From: CBEULR01 sp965544035
GTDB lineage: Bacteria; Bacillota; Desulfotomaculia; Desulfotomaculales; Desulforudaceae
Direction of reading: 5' to 3'
Assembly (NCBI GenBank): GCA_965544035.1
Contig: CBEULR010000012.1
Span: forward strand, 1 to 64,000
Length of the DNA: 64,000 nucleotides
The position numbers were made by a program, and so were the translations under genes. Shown one piece after another: positions 16,576 to 25,304 of this stretch. Below the pieces are notes generated by a model. It was given only the letters and a program-made list of their open reading frames with translations. It ran no database searches and was not told the DNA's origin. Numbering within the stretch: the first letter of the stretch is position 1; each line of letters begins with the position of its first letter.

Positions 16576-17340
16576 TTATCGGATGGTTAAGCGATGAAGC
16601 CCCTGCACCGTCTTCATCCAGGCATCAGCCCGCTCCGGGTCGTCCTCAAGACTGTACCTGACTGACGTCAGCACCCGGACAATTACCGGAGTGGTCGTTC
16701 CGAGGAATTGCGCGATTGTCAGCTCGGGGTAATCCAGACAGTGGCGGGCTGTGAAAACAAAGAGCTGTCTGGCATCCCGCGCACGGTGATTCGCACCGGG
16801 AGCTCGCACCTGTTCGGGAGAAACCCGTGTCAGCCTGCAGACCTCTACCATCAGTTTACTCAGCCGTTTTTCGGTCTCGCGCCCAATTCTCGGAGGCTCG
16901 TATCGCACGCGCGGCGTCTCTGAAGGGGGAGCCCCCTCCCCTTCGCGCGCGTCCAGATCATCCTGTTGGCTGCCGAACCACCGGTATGCTTCAGGATCGG
17001 ATACCAGACCGGCCTTTACCGGCTCCAACCGCATGTGACGGATAATTCCCATTATCCGCGCCCGGCCGCGCACCCGTATGATTTTCGAATCCTTGAGTCT
17101 GGGGCTAAAACTGTGCAGGGCCGCGCGCATGTACTCCACCGCAGAAATGACATCTTTACCTTCGGCCGGGGGCTTAACCAAGCAATGCACATGGTCGGGC
17201 ATTACCAAGTAGGCTAGTATTGTAAGATTATTGTCATCAGCATTATTAATTAGAAACTGAATCAGAGCCTCATAATCACTATCTGTTCCGAGTTCAGCTT
17301 GAGTGAATCCCTGAATGATGATATGATATGCTTCAACCAT
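16576..17340 (-). CDS. REP-associated tyrosine transposase-like protein (RAYT, IS200-like fold)
   Basis: A 254-residue Y1/HUH protein. The N-terminal YHIIIQGF, the metal-binding HUH motif in MPDHVHCLVKP (near residue 50) and MRLEPVKAGLV...AYRWF are typical of RAYT proteins. The usual helix with the catalytic Tyr and GHLFQDRF-like block is shortened and unlike the family; EYMRAALHSF may hold the Tyr. About 95 C-terminal residues (VSPEQVRAPG, REARD-type region, LTIAQFLG) resemble a DnaA-like DNA-binding helix-turn-helix. REP-like elements of one family are scattered through the window, which fits a domesticated RAYT. It has its own promoter at 17378-17407. Activity is uncertain because of the shortened catalytic region. 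Confidence 0.85.
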   Translation of the reverse strand: MVEAYHIIIQGFTQAELGTDSDYEALIQFLINNADDNNLTILAYLVMPDHVHCLVKPPAEGKDVISAVEYMRAALHSFSPRLKDSKIIRVRGRARIMGIIRHMRLEPVKAGLVSDPEAYRWFGSQQDDLDAREGEGAPPSETPRVRYEPPRIGRETEKRLSKLMVEVCRLTRVSPEQVRAPGANHRARDARQLFVFTARHCLDYPELTIAQFLGTTTPVIVRVLTSVRYSLEDDPERADAWMKTVQGLHRLTIR

Positions 17341-17377
17341 GGCTTGTACCGTTCACCCCCGCTACCGCATGGTAAAT

Positions 17378-17407
17378 ATAATATCGGAATAAACCAACTC
17401 TAGTCAA
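17378..17407 (-). promoter_or_regulatory. probable promoter of the RAYT-like gene
   Basis: Minus-strand TTGACT (17402-17407), 18-bp spacer, TATTAT (17378-17383), 38 nt upstream of the start at 17340. The divergent XRE gene begins at 17497. Confidence 0.6.
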
Positions 17408-17496
17408 ACGTTCTATCGATATATGAATAGCACACTCTTCGCACTGAACTTCGCATCATTTCTGAAGGGTAAGAAGAACAATTGCAGGAGCAGCAA

Positions 17497-17889
17497 ATGA
17501 AGAATGGGCTTGATATGGAAAAGCTGGATATTGGGAAGCGCCTAAAAGAACTGCGCGAAAATGCCGAACTCAGCGGCAAGGCCCTGGCTGAGAAAGCCAA
17601 TATCGCTCAGTCTACGATCAGCGAGATCGAATCCGGCAAGACAACCCCCGGGATCCGGATACTGGAAAAGATTTGCCGGGCTCTTGGGATAACGCCGGCT
17701 GAGTTTTTCAATCCGGACACCACCCGTCACAAGCCGTTGCCGGCAGACCTGGCCCGGATGGTGGAAAAAGCCCGCCGACTCCGTCCGGAACAGCGCGCCG
17801 TCGTTGGCCTGATTATTGATGCCTTCCTGCAGCAAAACGGTGACTGCGCTGCTGAAGATCGCCCCCCTTACAAACCCTCCGCCGACTGA
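17497..17889 (+). CDS. XRE-family transcriptional regulator
   Basis: A 130-residue protein with an N-terminal Cro/C1-type helix-turn-helix (IGKRLKELRENAELSGKALAEKANIAQSTISEIESGKTTPG region, about residues 10-65) and a C-terminal helical part rich in Arg/Pro (ARRLRPEQRAVVGLIIDAFL). The start ATG 17497 has CAGGAGC 6 nt upstream. It is single-copy, divergent from the RAYT gene and convergent with the S-layer gene. The regulated target is not evident; autoregulation or control of the RAYT is possible. Confidence 0.88.
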   Translation: MKNGLDMEKLDIGKRLKELRENAELSGKALAEKANIAQSTISEIESGKTTPGIRILEKICRALGITPAEFFNPDTTRHKPLPADLARMVEKARRLRPEQRAVVGLIIDAFLQQNGDCAAEDRPPYKPSAD

Positions 17890-17961
17890 CAAGATGATGA
17901 TACATTCGTCAAAATCCACCACATCCCCTGCAAACGCCTTGGACTACCACTAGATCGCCCA

Positions 17962-20955
17962 TCACGAATGCACCGACACCTGCTGCCATCTAAGAAACGG
18001 GTAGCCCTCATTTCTGTCCGGATCGATGCCCCATACGGTATCAAAATCCCAACCCGGGTACGTTTCCCGCCGCTTCATTTGTTCCGTAGTCTTGCCTTCA
18101 CCGCCGGCAGACGCCGTGCAACCCGATGTTCCTGTGTCCCAATAGCTGTTCTCAACAGGACCATTGCCGTTTCCAACCAGACCTCCGGAGCGATTGCTAA
18201 CACTACCGCTGTTATAGCTGTTGATAATTTTCCCGGTCGAAACGTTATACCCAACCAGCCCGCCGGCCTGCGTTCCACTAACACTGCCGCGGCTATAGCA
18301 ATTCCCAATGGAATTGTTGTTCCGACCAACCAGGCCTCCGGTGTTGCCGCTTCCACTTACTGCGGCAAGGTTGCAACTGTATACTATGGAGCCCTTGTTT
18401 TGCCCGACCAATCCCCCGGTAAAAGCACTTCCGCAAACCGAACCGGCAACAGAACAGTTGCTGATGATTCCACTGGAGTGACACCCAACCAGTCCACCTG
18501 TGGTAAAGATTCCGCCGGTAACACAGACCTCCTCAACACGCAGGTTCCTGATCTCAGCGTCTGCCGAGGTATAGCCGAACAGACCAACATTATCATCGGT
18601 CGGCCTGTCGATCCGCAAGCCGGTAATCCGATACCCGTTGCCGTTGAATTTGCCCGTAAACTGGCGGTCTCGAACGCCGAGAGGTCTCCAACCCTTTCCA
18701 CCATCATATCCCGGGCCTTCCGCGGACAGATAGTGACTCAAATCAATATCGTTTATCAGAATAAAACTGTCCCCCAAATGGTTTCGTACATTGTCCAGGT
18801 GATAGGGGTTGGAAATCCGCCACGGATCACTTTCCGAACCATCCCCGCCGGCAAACGGAAGCGTCTCCGGAAACACCGCCGTTACCACGCCTGAACCCGG
18901 CTCATATGTCACCGACTCGGCTTCGGCTACCGTGAAGAAATCGGCTTCTAGTCCATCCAACGTAAACCCCGGCTTTGGACTCAGGGTGATGGTGGCGGTG
19001 TAGACGGTATTGGACCGGAACAAAGCGTCGTCCGGATCCCAGGTGACCTCTCCGCGGTACTGCTCATTCTCGGTGATGGAATCCACCGGTGCCTCCCCGG
19101 TTATCGGTGCGGCAACCCCTTTGATTTCCCTGATGCTGACAATAACCGCCTTCAGTCCTCTTGCCTTTCCATTATTGAAGGCCTCCACGGCCGCCATCAG
19201 TTCCGCGACCACAGCTTCGATCTCCTGCGGCGACGTCACCGCATCCCGGGCGGCTTCGGCCTCCCTGATGGCCGCATCCAAAGCATCTTTTGCCTCTGGT
19301 GTCACCCAGTATCTGCCCGGTTCGACATCCGAACCGTCCGCACTGATCACCACATCCACCATCGCCGCCTGGGCTTGTGCGATAGCGTCGTCCACAGCCG
19401 ACAGCGGCAGTTCTTCCACAATCACCTCCGCCGTGGCCTTGATCCTCGCGTCGGCGGCGGAAGCAGCCGTGATCAATGCCGTTCCCGCAGCGACCGGCGT
19501 TACGATTCCGGCTTCAACGGTGGCCACCGCATTATTGCTGGAAGACCAGATCACCTTCTTATTGCTCGCATTGGCCGGGCTCACCGTTGCTGTGATTATT
19601 CCCTTCGCCCCACCCGCCATCAGAGTCATCGTCGACGGCGAGACGGATACAGCGGTCACCTTCACGGTTGATTGGCGACTCCGGTCGCTGCCGGTCACGC
19701 CGGAAACCTTCTTACCGCTCACAGTCCCCGTGACACCTGCAGCAACCTCGACCTTGGCCGGAGTCTGCTCTATCCTCGAACCATCAGCGTTAATGTGCGC
19801 CGTTCCGATCCCTCCCGCACCGGTAACGCTCGCCTTGGCATCAAGAATCAGTTCCTCGACCGTGCCCTCGACAATCTCGATCTCCACGTCCCGCGCCTTC
19901 ACATAAACTGTCCCAAAGTGGCCGGCGAGGGTGACCCGGGTTCCGGCGGGGACAACCTCGGAGATGGTAACCGTTTCGAATCCCGCTCCCGTCACAGCGG
20001 CCTCGACCAACGCCGCGCCCGATTCCAGCGTTACCGCATCAATGATCGTGTTTCCCGCAGCAATAACCCGCACCCCGTCCTTCGCCACCGTGATACCGGA
20101 CAAGCTGCAGTCCTCCAGAGCAACACTGTTCGCGCCGCCGCCCTTGATGGTGGTCTTCCCTTCAACGGTGACGTTCCGCAGGGTGACGTCCCCATCACCG
20201 ATGCCGTCGGCCAGGAGCAGATCTCCGGTAATGATCAAATTCCGCAGCACGACACCGGCGACCTCTACGATCGCGTCGCCGTGGATGGTCTCGGTTCCGT
20301 CAACCGGTCCGTACGTTCCGGCTGCATCATAGACTTGGTTGTATGTGATGGTGGTTATCCGGGAGGCCGAGAAGCGGGCCGTTCGGTCGAGAGTGACCAC
20401 GGCTTCGGCCCGGGTAATCGGATTTCGGGCCCCGAAGGTGCCGTCGGTGTAGCCACACATTATACCGGCCGCTACCGCCGCATTGACGGTGTCAGCAGCC
20501 CATGCGGCAATGGTTCCGGTATCCTGAAAGACGGCCTGTGGAGCATCATCTCCGAGCTGCAGGAGTCGCGAGACAATCGAGGCAACCTCTTGGCGGGTAA
20601 TGGCGTTGTGCGGTTTGAAGGTGCCGTCGCTGTATCCGCCGGCATAACCCGCCTCAACAGCGGCGGCCACTTCACCATAAAACCAATCGGACCGATTGAC
20701 ATCCCGGAAAGCGGCTTTTGCTTGCGGATCTTGAATCCCGAACGCTCTGTTCACCAGAGCCACGAATTCTGCGCGCGTGACACTGCTGTTCGGCTTGAAG
20801 CTGCCGTCCGGGTACCCTCCGGCGAGTCCTTGATCCACCCACCTGATGATCTCCTTCTCTGCCCAGTGACCCTGGACGTCGAAAGGCTGGGCAACAGCGG
20901 TCCGAACGCCCGGCATAATGGAAAGAAGAAACAGTGCGATCACAACAACCTGCAT
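17962..20955 (-). CDS. S-layer-homology, beta-helix and GLUG-repeat surface protein (5' end displaced by IS)
   Basis: Secreted protein of about 997 residues. From MQVVVIALFLLSIMPG (signal peptide, cleavage near AVAQ) it has three SLH domains (about 28-67, 87-130, 150-192; GGYPDGSFKPN and GGYSDGTFKPH are typical), which bind secondary cell-wall polymer. Then follow a beta-helix-like stretch (about 200-420), a Big_2 Ig-like domain (about 435-515), a FIVAR-like helical domain (about 520-600), another Ig-like repeat, and GLUG repeats (TGGLVG-type) to the end. The ATG 20955 has no ribosome site and lies 14 bp from the end of an IS21-type element. The open frame continues 53 codons into the IS, so the native start was probably lost. 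Confidence 0.85.
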   Translation of the reverse strand: MQVVVIALFLLSIMPGVRTAVAQPFDVQGHWAEKEIIRWVDQGLAGGYPDGSFKPNSSVTRAEFVALVNRAFGIQDPQAKAAFRDVNRSDWFYGEVAAAVEAGYAGGYSDGTFKPHNAITRQEVASIVSRLLQLGDDAPQAVFQDTGTIAAWAADTVNAAVAAGIMCGYTDGTFGARNPITRAEAVVTLDRTARFSASRITTITYNQVYDAAGTYGPVDGTETIHGDAIVEVAGVVLRNLIITGDLLLADGIGDGDVTLRNVTVEGKTTIKGGGANSVALEDCSLSGITVAKDGVRVIAAGNTIIDAVTLESGAALVEAAVTGAGFETVTISEVVPAGTRVTLAGHFGTVYVKARDVEIEIVEGTVEELILDAKASVTGAGGIGTAHINADGSRIEQTPAKVEVAAGVTGTVSGKKVSGVTGSDRSRQSTVKVTAVSVSPSTMTLMAGGAKGIITATVSPANASNKKVIWSSSNNAVATVEAGIVTPVAAGTALITAASAADARIKATAEVIVEELPLSAVDDAIAQAQAAMVDVVISADGSDVEPGRYWVTPEAKDALDAAIREAEAARDAVTSPQEIEAVVAELMAAVEAFNNGKARGLKAVIVSIREIKGVAAPITGEAPVDSITENEQYRGEVTWDPDDALFRSNTVYTATITLSPKPGFTLDGLEADFFTVAEAESVTYEPGSGVVTAVFPETLPFAGGDGSESDPWRISNPYHLDNVRNHLGDSFILINDIDLSHYLSAEGPGYDGGKGWRPLGVRDRQFTGKFNGNGYRITGLRIDRPTDDNVGLFGYTSADAEIRNLRVEEVCVTGGIFTTGGLVGCHSSGIISNCSVAGSVCGSAFTGGLVGQNKGSIVYSCNLAAVSGSGNTGGLVGRNNNSIGNCYSRGSVSGTQAGGLVGYNVSTGKIINSYNSGSVSNRSGGLVGNGNGPVENSYWDTGTSGCTASAGGEGKTTEQMKRRETYPGWDFDTVWGIDPDRNEGYPFLRWQQVSVHS

Positions 20956-21176
20956 ATTTCGGGGCAAACCGGACACCCATTTCGGTTTATTCCGGACAGT
21001 CATTTCGGCCGAATCCGGACACCCATTTCGGTTTTTAACCGGACACTTTTGGCTCAAGTCCGAAATAGGTGTCCGGAATACCGAAACAAAACGGAAAAGC
21101 TGGTTGACGAACATAGCGGCGCTGGATAAACCTAGGCAGATGCTCTACCATCGACATAAAACGTCAAGGATGGTGG

Positions 21177-22718
21177 ATGGTAGAGATGCCGCGAAAGGGG
21201 ATATCCATGCGCAAAGTAAGAGAAATACTGCGACTGCATTTTGGGGCCGGTTTGAGCATCCGTCAGGTAGCTCAGAGTTGCAACATCGGCCGCAGTACCG
21301 CCGGAGAATACATACAGCGGGCACGGAATGCAGGACTAGGCTGGCCCTTGCCCGAGGACATGGACGAGACCCAGCTGGAAGCGGCCTTGTTCAAGCGGCC
21401 GAATTACAACACCAAACGGCCTCCGCTTGATATACACTACCTGCACACCGAAATGTGCCGAAAAGGCGTCACCCTGCAGCTCCTGTGGCACGAATACAAG
21501 CAGGCACATCCCGACGGTTACCAGTACACCCAGTTCTGCGAACACTACCGGCGTGGCCGGAAGAAACTGGACCTATGCCTGCGCCAGGAACACCGCGTCG
21601 GCGAGAAAACATTCGTGGACTGGGCCGGTCATACCATCCCCATTGTGGACCGGTACACCGGAGAAATTACTGCTGCCAGCATCTTCGTGGCTGTGCTCGG
21701 AGCCAGCAACTACACTTACGCGGAAGCGTTCCCTTCACAGGCTCTGGTCCACTGGATAACGGCCCACATTCATACCTTCGAGTTCTTCGGCGGCACCTCC
21801 AAGATCGTGGTGCCGGACAACCCCAAGACCGCGGTAACAAAGCCCTGCCGGTATGAGCCGGAGCTCAACCCACTTTACCACGACATGGCCGTGCATTACG
21901 GTACCGCAGTCATCCCCACACGGGTCAGAAAACCCCAGGACAAAGGCAAGGTTGAGGTCGGTGTTCAGCTGGTCGAACGCTGGATCCTGGCCGTGCTTCG
22001 CAACCATACCTTTTTCAGCCTCGCGGAACTCAACACCGCCATTCAAGAGCTTCTGGAACAGCTGAACAACAAAAAGTTCAGGAAGCTGCCCACTACCCGG
22101 CGTGAACTCTTTGAAACGCTGGATCGTCCGGCCTTGAAACCCCTGCCGGCAGAGCGATACCCGTTCGTCGATTGGAAAACCGCCAGAGTGAATATTGACT
22201 ATCACATCGAGGTGAATCGCCACTTTTACAGCGTTCCTTACCAACTAGTGGGCGAACAGGTCGATGTCCGCCTGGGGCCTCAGGTGGTTGAGGTTCTGTA
22301 CAAGCACCGGCGGGTGGCCAGCCACGTGCGCAGCTTCGTTCCGGGCCGCGCCACCACCTCGCCCGAGCACCGGCCCAAGGCACATCAGAAATACCTGGAG
22401 TGGACGCCTTCCCGCATCATTCGCCAGGCTGGGAAAATCGGTCCCCACACCGCGAAAATGGTTGAAACCATTATGGCTTCCAAGCCGCATCCAGAGCAGG
22501 GCTACCGGGCCTGCCTGGGCGTTATCCGGCTGGCCAAACGGTACTCGTCTGAAAGACTGGAGGCAGCCTGTAAGCGCAGCCTAGCCATCGGATCCCATTC
22601 TTACAAGAGTGTGAACTCTATCCTCAAGGCCGGGCTGGATCAGGCCCCGCTTAGGAAACAAGTCGTCAAGCCCGGACCCACCCACGAAAACATTCGGGGT
22701 CCGGAGTATTATCACTAA
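21177..22718 (+). CDS. istA: IS21-family transposase IstA
   Basis: DDE transposase (513 residues) of the inserted element. The N-terminal helix-turn-helix is visible in REILRLHFGAGLSIRQVAQ...GRSTAGEYI (about 12-50). The catalytic RNase H-like core has D in FVDWAGHTIPI, D in VVPDNPKTAV and E in KVEVGVQLVERW. The C-terminal region RHFYSVPYQLVGEQVDVR is typical of IstA. It appears intact, with istB 14 nt downstream. The start at 21177 follows CAAGGATGG; ATG 21186 or 21207 are alternatives. Confidence 0.95.
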   Translation: MVEMPRKGISMRKVREILRLHFGAGLSIRQVAQSCNIGRSTAGEYIQRARNAGLGWPLPEDMDETQLEAALFKRPNYNTKRPPLDIHYLHTEMCRKGVTLQLLWHEYKQAHPDGYQYTQFCEHYRRGRKKLDLCLRQEHRVGEKTFVDWAGHTIPIVDRYTGEITAASIFVAVLGASNYTYAEAFPSQALVHWITAHIHTFEFFGGTSKIVVPDNPKTAVTKPCRYEPELNPLYHDMAVHYGTAVIPTRVRKPQDKGKVEVGVQLVERWILAVLRNHTFFSLAELNTAIQELLEQLNNKKFRKLPTTRRELFETLDRPALKPLPAERYPFVDWKTARVNIDYHIEVNRHFYSVPYQLVGEQVDVRLGPQVVEVLYKHRRVASHVRSFVPGRATTSPEHRPKAHQKYLEWTPSRIIRQAGKIGPHTAKMVETIMASKPHPEQGYRACLGVIRLAKRYSSERLEAACKRSLAIGSHSYKSVNSILKAGLDQAPLRKQVVKPGPTHENIRGPEYYH

Positions 22719-22732
22719 AGGAGCAAAGATCC

Positions 22733-23467
22733 GTGCTACAACAGACTCTCGACAAACTCAACCAGATGAAGCTCTTCGGTATGATCCAGGCGCTGGAGGA
22801 GCAACTCGTCCAGCCTGAGATTACTGGTATCCCCTTCGAAGAACGCCTCGGTATGCTCGTGGATCGGGAAAAAGACTACCGGGAAAACAAAAGACTTGCC
22901 CGTCTGCTTAAGCAGGCCAAACTCAAGCAAGAGGCCTGCGTGGAGGACGTGGATTTCCGCTACCCCCGGGGGTTGGACCGAGCCGTCTTCTTCTCTCTGG
23001 CCGAATGCCGCTGGATCAGAGAACGCCACAACTTGATCATCACCGGTCCAACCGGGGTCGGCAAAACCTTTATCGCTTGTGCGCTGGCCAACAAGGCGTG
23101 CCGGTTAGGGTTTAAGGTGCGCTACTGGCGTACCTCAAGGCTCCTGCAGGCCGTCTCCACCGCCCGGGCTGATGGCAGCTACCCCGCGCTGATCCGTACT
23201 CTCCAAAAGACCGATCTTTTACTTCTGGATGACTGGGGGATAGCTCCACTCCCGGTGGAGGAAGCCCGGGATCTCTTAGACATCCTCGAAGACCGCAACC
23301 AGACGCGGTCGACCCTGATCACCAGCCAGATGCCCATAAGCCAGTGGCACGATGTTCTGGCCGATCCTACTCTCGCCGATGCCATCTTGGACCGGCTGGT
23401 ACACAATGCTTACAAACTAGAACTGAGAGGGGAGTCTATGCGAAAACTTATGACCAAGCTTAACTGA
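22733..23467 (+). CDS. istB: IS21-family ATP-binding protein IstB
   Basis: DnaA/DnaC-like AAA+ helper (244 residues) that assists IstA in target choice and transposition. Walker A is GPTGVGKTF, Walker B LLLLDDWGIAPL, and sensor LITSQMPISQWH. The start is GTG 22733 with AAAGGAG upstream. Intact and full length, so the element may still be mobile. Its stop lies 82 bp from the right tip. Confidence 0.96.
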   Translation: MLQQTLDKLNQMKLFGMIQALEEQLVQPEITGIPFEERLGMLVDREKDYRENKRLARLLKQAKLKQEACVEDVDFRYPRGLDRAVFFSLAECRWIRERHNLIITGPTGVGKTFIACALANKACRLGFKVRYWRTSRLLQAVSTARADGSYPALIRTLQKTDLLLLDDWGIAPLPVEEARDLLDILEDRNQTRSTLITSQMPISQWHDVLADPTLADAILDRLVHNAYKLELRGESMRKLMTKLN

Positions 23468-23778
23468 TTCCGGACACTTGGTTATATTATCCACAACCAG
23501 CGTCGCTACGTTCCCACCACCGTCCGGAAATCCCGGAACAGGTGTCCGCTTTCACCGGAATACGCACAACCAGTAATAGTTTGCAGAGTCGCGCATATCC
23601 CACAATGAATCTCCCCATTGATGAAGCGCCTTCTTGAACAATATAACCCGCTTGTTTTCCGGTATAATTCGACCCAATGGTATATTTTCCTTTGCTTACC
23701 GTTTCCAGGAGGGGCAGGATTTCCCACATCCGGTGTAGAATCCGACTACTTACAACAAGCATTTCAATAACCGGGGGC

Positions 23779-23810
23779 AACCATAGGGGCGGTTCTTGTG
23801 GTCGGCACCC
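23779..23810 (+). repeat. REP-like element copy
   Basis: AACCATAGGGGCGGTTCTTG followed by TGGTCGG matches the 5' half of the palindrome at 16521. It lies between the IS right flank and the stress-protein gene. The flank 23550-23778 contains no gene I can support. Confidence 0.65.
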
Positions 23811-23816
23811 AGGAGT

Positions 23817-23845
23817 TTAGCAATCGACATCTCTGAACCTATACT
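23817..23845 (+). promoter_or_regulatory. possible promoter of the universal stress protein gene
   Basis: TTAGCA (23817-23822), 17-bp spacer, TATACT (23840-23845), 36 nt upstream of the ATG at 23882. Confidence 0.4.
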
Positions 23846-23881
23846 TAGACACGTGGGATTCGGGGGAAAGGAGTGAAGGCA

Positions 23882-24328
23882 ATGCTGTTCAATAAAATCC
23901 TATTACCAACCGACGGATCAGAAGTTTCTATCAAAGCCGCGCGCCATGTGCTGGAAATCGTTAAGGAAAAGCCCGAGGCTAAAGTGACTGCCCTTACCGT
24001 CGACCAAATAGCCCACCAGTTCGCATCCTATGCCACTATTTATAGCCCGGAAATGGAAACCACGATAAACGAGATGGCGCAGAGGCGGCTGGAGCATACA
24101 GCGGAGGTATTTCGCGCGGAAGGGTTCGAAATCGACACCGTACACCTGAAGGGCGATCCCGGTCTGACGATCACACAGTACGCCGTGGAAAACGGTTTTG
24201 ATGTGATCGTAATGGGCACCACCGGTGCCGGCAATATTGGCGGAGCCCTTTTCGGCAGTGTCGCCCTAAAGGTGCTCGGTATGGCGAAGGTACCGGTTCT
24301 GCTGATCAGCAAATCCTGTCCAGGGTAA
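23882..24328 (+). CDS. universal stress protein (UspA family)
   Basis: A 148-residue single-domain Usp with the Rossmann-like core: N-terminal ILLPTDGSEVS and the ATP-binding signature GTTGAGNIGGALFGSVA near the C-terminus, so it belongs to the nucleotide-binding subgroup. The ATG at 23882 is chosen because AAAGGAG is 8 nt upstream; a GTG at 23873 overlaps that site. It stands alone between two REP-like elements. The precise role is unknown; the family is linked to stress survival and energy status. Confidence 0.9.
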   Translation: MLFNKILLPTDGSEVSIKAARHVLEIVKEKPEAKVTALTVDQIAHQFASYATIYSPEMETTINEMAQRRLEHTAEVFRAEGFEIDTVHLKGDPGLTITQYAVENGFDVIVMGTTGAGNIGGALFGSVALKVLGMAKVPVLLISKSCPG

Positions 24329-24340
24329 AAAAGACTATAC

Positions 24341-24379
24341 CGGCCGGCCACAAGAACCATCCCCCGGTCGACCCGGGGG
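24341..24379. repeat. REP-like element (inverted) with terminator-like hairpin
   Basis: Reverse complement reads GGGGGATGGTTCTTGTGGCC, the same core as at 16521. Adjacent CCCCCGG / CCGGGGG (24361-24367 and 24373-24379) can form a stem between the convergent stress-protein and small HTH genes. It may serve both as repeat copy and as a transcription end. Confidence 0.6.
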
Positions 24380-24393
24380 CCCGGAGTGAACGG

Positions 24394-24606
24394 CTACCAG
24401 GGGATCTTATCCATATGGTCGCCGCGGAGAATCGGTATGATCCTGCTCCGCAGCGGCTCCGGCACGTCCTTCAACTTCCGGTCATCCACCTGCAGGACCT
24501 CCACGGTGTCCACCCGCAGCATTGTGGCGACCTCCCGAGCGGTCAGCCCCTGATTCTTGCGCAGTTCCTTCACGGTGCGGTTCCTCATTCTCCAACCAAA
24601 CAGCAT
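24394..24606 (-). CDS. small helix-turn-helix protein
   Basis: A 70-residue protein with a short XRE-like helix-turn-helix (TVKELRKNQGLTAREVATMLRVD, split over about residues 10-32) and a conserved-looking tail DDRKLKDVP...SRIIPILRGD. The start ATG 24606 has GGAG 8 nt upstream; ATG 24588 is also possible. It is too small for a ligand domain, so it may act as a compact regulator or accessory protein. No partner gene is apparent. Confidence 0.65.
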   Translation of the reverse strand: MLFGWRMRNRTVKELRKNQGLTAREVATMLRVDTVEVLQVDDRKLKDVPEPLRSRIIPILRGDHMDKIPW

Positions 24607-24720
24607 AAACCCCACTCCAAAATGGTCATCGTACGAGTTTACGAATTAAGGATCACATACACCGTAAAGGCCGGCCGCCTAATAGGCTTTCCGGCTGAAT
24701 ATAGACTCCAAGGCTCTTGA

Positions 24721-24966
24721 CTATCCTTGCCGTATTTCAAGCCAATGAACCTTTCTACAATTCGGACATTCGCCAAGAGCGTGAGGCTCTTTATCATTTA
24801 CGCCGAAGATTCGACTAATCTCTTTACCACACTTATTACACTCTAAAGAGTCGGGCAATTCAAGAAAGGGGCCTCTAAACACCCAATCATCCATATCTGA
24901 ACTAAAACTGAAGTCTACTGCCAGGGGAGAGTCCACAAGCCACTTGGGCGGACGATACTTTTCCAA
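24721..24966 (-). CDS. small zinc-ribbon hypothetical protein
   Basis: An 81-residue protein with an acidic N-terminal half and a C-terminal zinc ribbon (CNKCGKE...GECPNCRK, 23-residue spacing). The start is TTG 24966 with AAGGAGG 8 nt upstream, which supports that it is real. The family is not recognised. It lies at the edge of the defence/pseudogene region and is AT-rich compared with the hydrogenase region. Confidence 0.6.
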   Translation of the reverse strand: MEKYRPPKWLVDSPLAVDFSFSSDMDDWVFRGPFLELPDSLECNKCGKEISRIFGVNDKEPHALGECPNCRKVHWLEIRQG

Positions 24967-25069
24967 ATCCTTTTCCTCCTTTAATTGTAATTGGCTTTAA
25001 TTCTCCGGTAACCGCTCCACACAAGAGCCAAGGAGTAACCCCCGTACTTGCGTTTGGTAGCACCATACC

Positions 25070-25304
25070 CTAACTCACATCGCAACCACCGGAACCGCAC
25101 CCATCATCAACCCCTTGACGACTATCTGAGTGCAGAGAAACAACTCTAACTTCCCGAACACCGCACATCGGCTTTGTCTCTTTCTCCAGTTACAAGCTCA
25201 TCCACCTGGCCCACGACAGCAGCACCAACGTGAAGAGCATCTATGACACTCATACCATCTTCACCCGCACGACGCCCCCATTCGAGCAGCCAGAATTGCA
25301 CTCT
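25070..25304 (-). pseudogene. decayed PIN-domain (VapC-like) toxin fragment
   Basis: On the minus strand the frame ending near 25180 encodes GMSVIDALHVGAAVVGQ and VDELVTGE, the C-terminal half of a PIN ribonuclease. After a one-base frameshift the next frame continues KETKPMCGVREVRVVSL, the normal PIN ending. The N-terminal half with the first catalytic Asp is missing. So this is a 5'-truncated, frameshifted remnant. The rest of the gap 24967-25520 shows nothing recognisable. Confidence 0.6.

Larger units (their letters stand above)
20969..23549 (+). mobile_element. IS21-family insertion sequence
   Basis: An element of about 2.58 kb carrying istA and istB. The ends are inverted: left CCGGACACCCATTTCGG at 20969, right (minus strand) GCGGACACCTGTTCCGG ending at 23549, followed inward by TTCCGGAC on both sides. 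More copies of the CCGGACAC motif lie inside the left end (about 21020-21085) and right end (about 23469), as expected for IS21 multiple terminal repeats. I see no convincing target duplication. It inserted at the 5' end of the S-layer gene. Exact tips are uncertain by a few bases. Confidence 0.88.

Noticed and set aside
15085..16590. 501-codon plus-strand open frame opposite murJ
   Set aside because: Composition (His/Gln/Arg-rich, low complexity) is typical of an antisense frame over membrane-protein codons.
19672..21129. 485-codon plus-strand open frame opposite the S-layer gene
   Set aside because: Antisense shadow; the minus frame has clear SLH and Ig-like domains.
23487..23780. 97-codon minus-strand open frame across the IS21 right end
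   Set aside because: It joins IS terminal sequence to flanking DNA and shows no recognisable domain; it may contain the old upstream region of the S-layer gene but cannot be supported.
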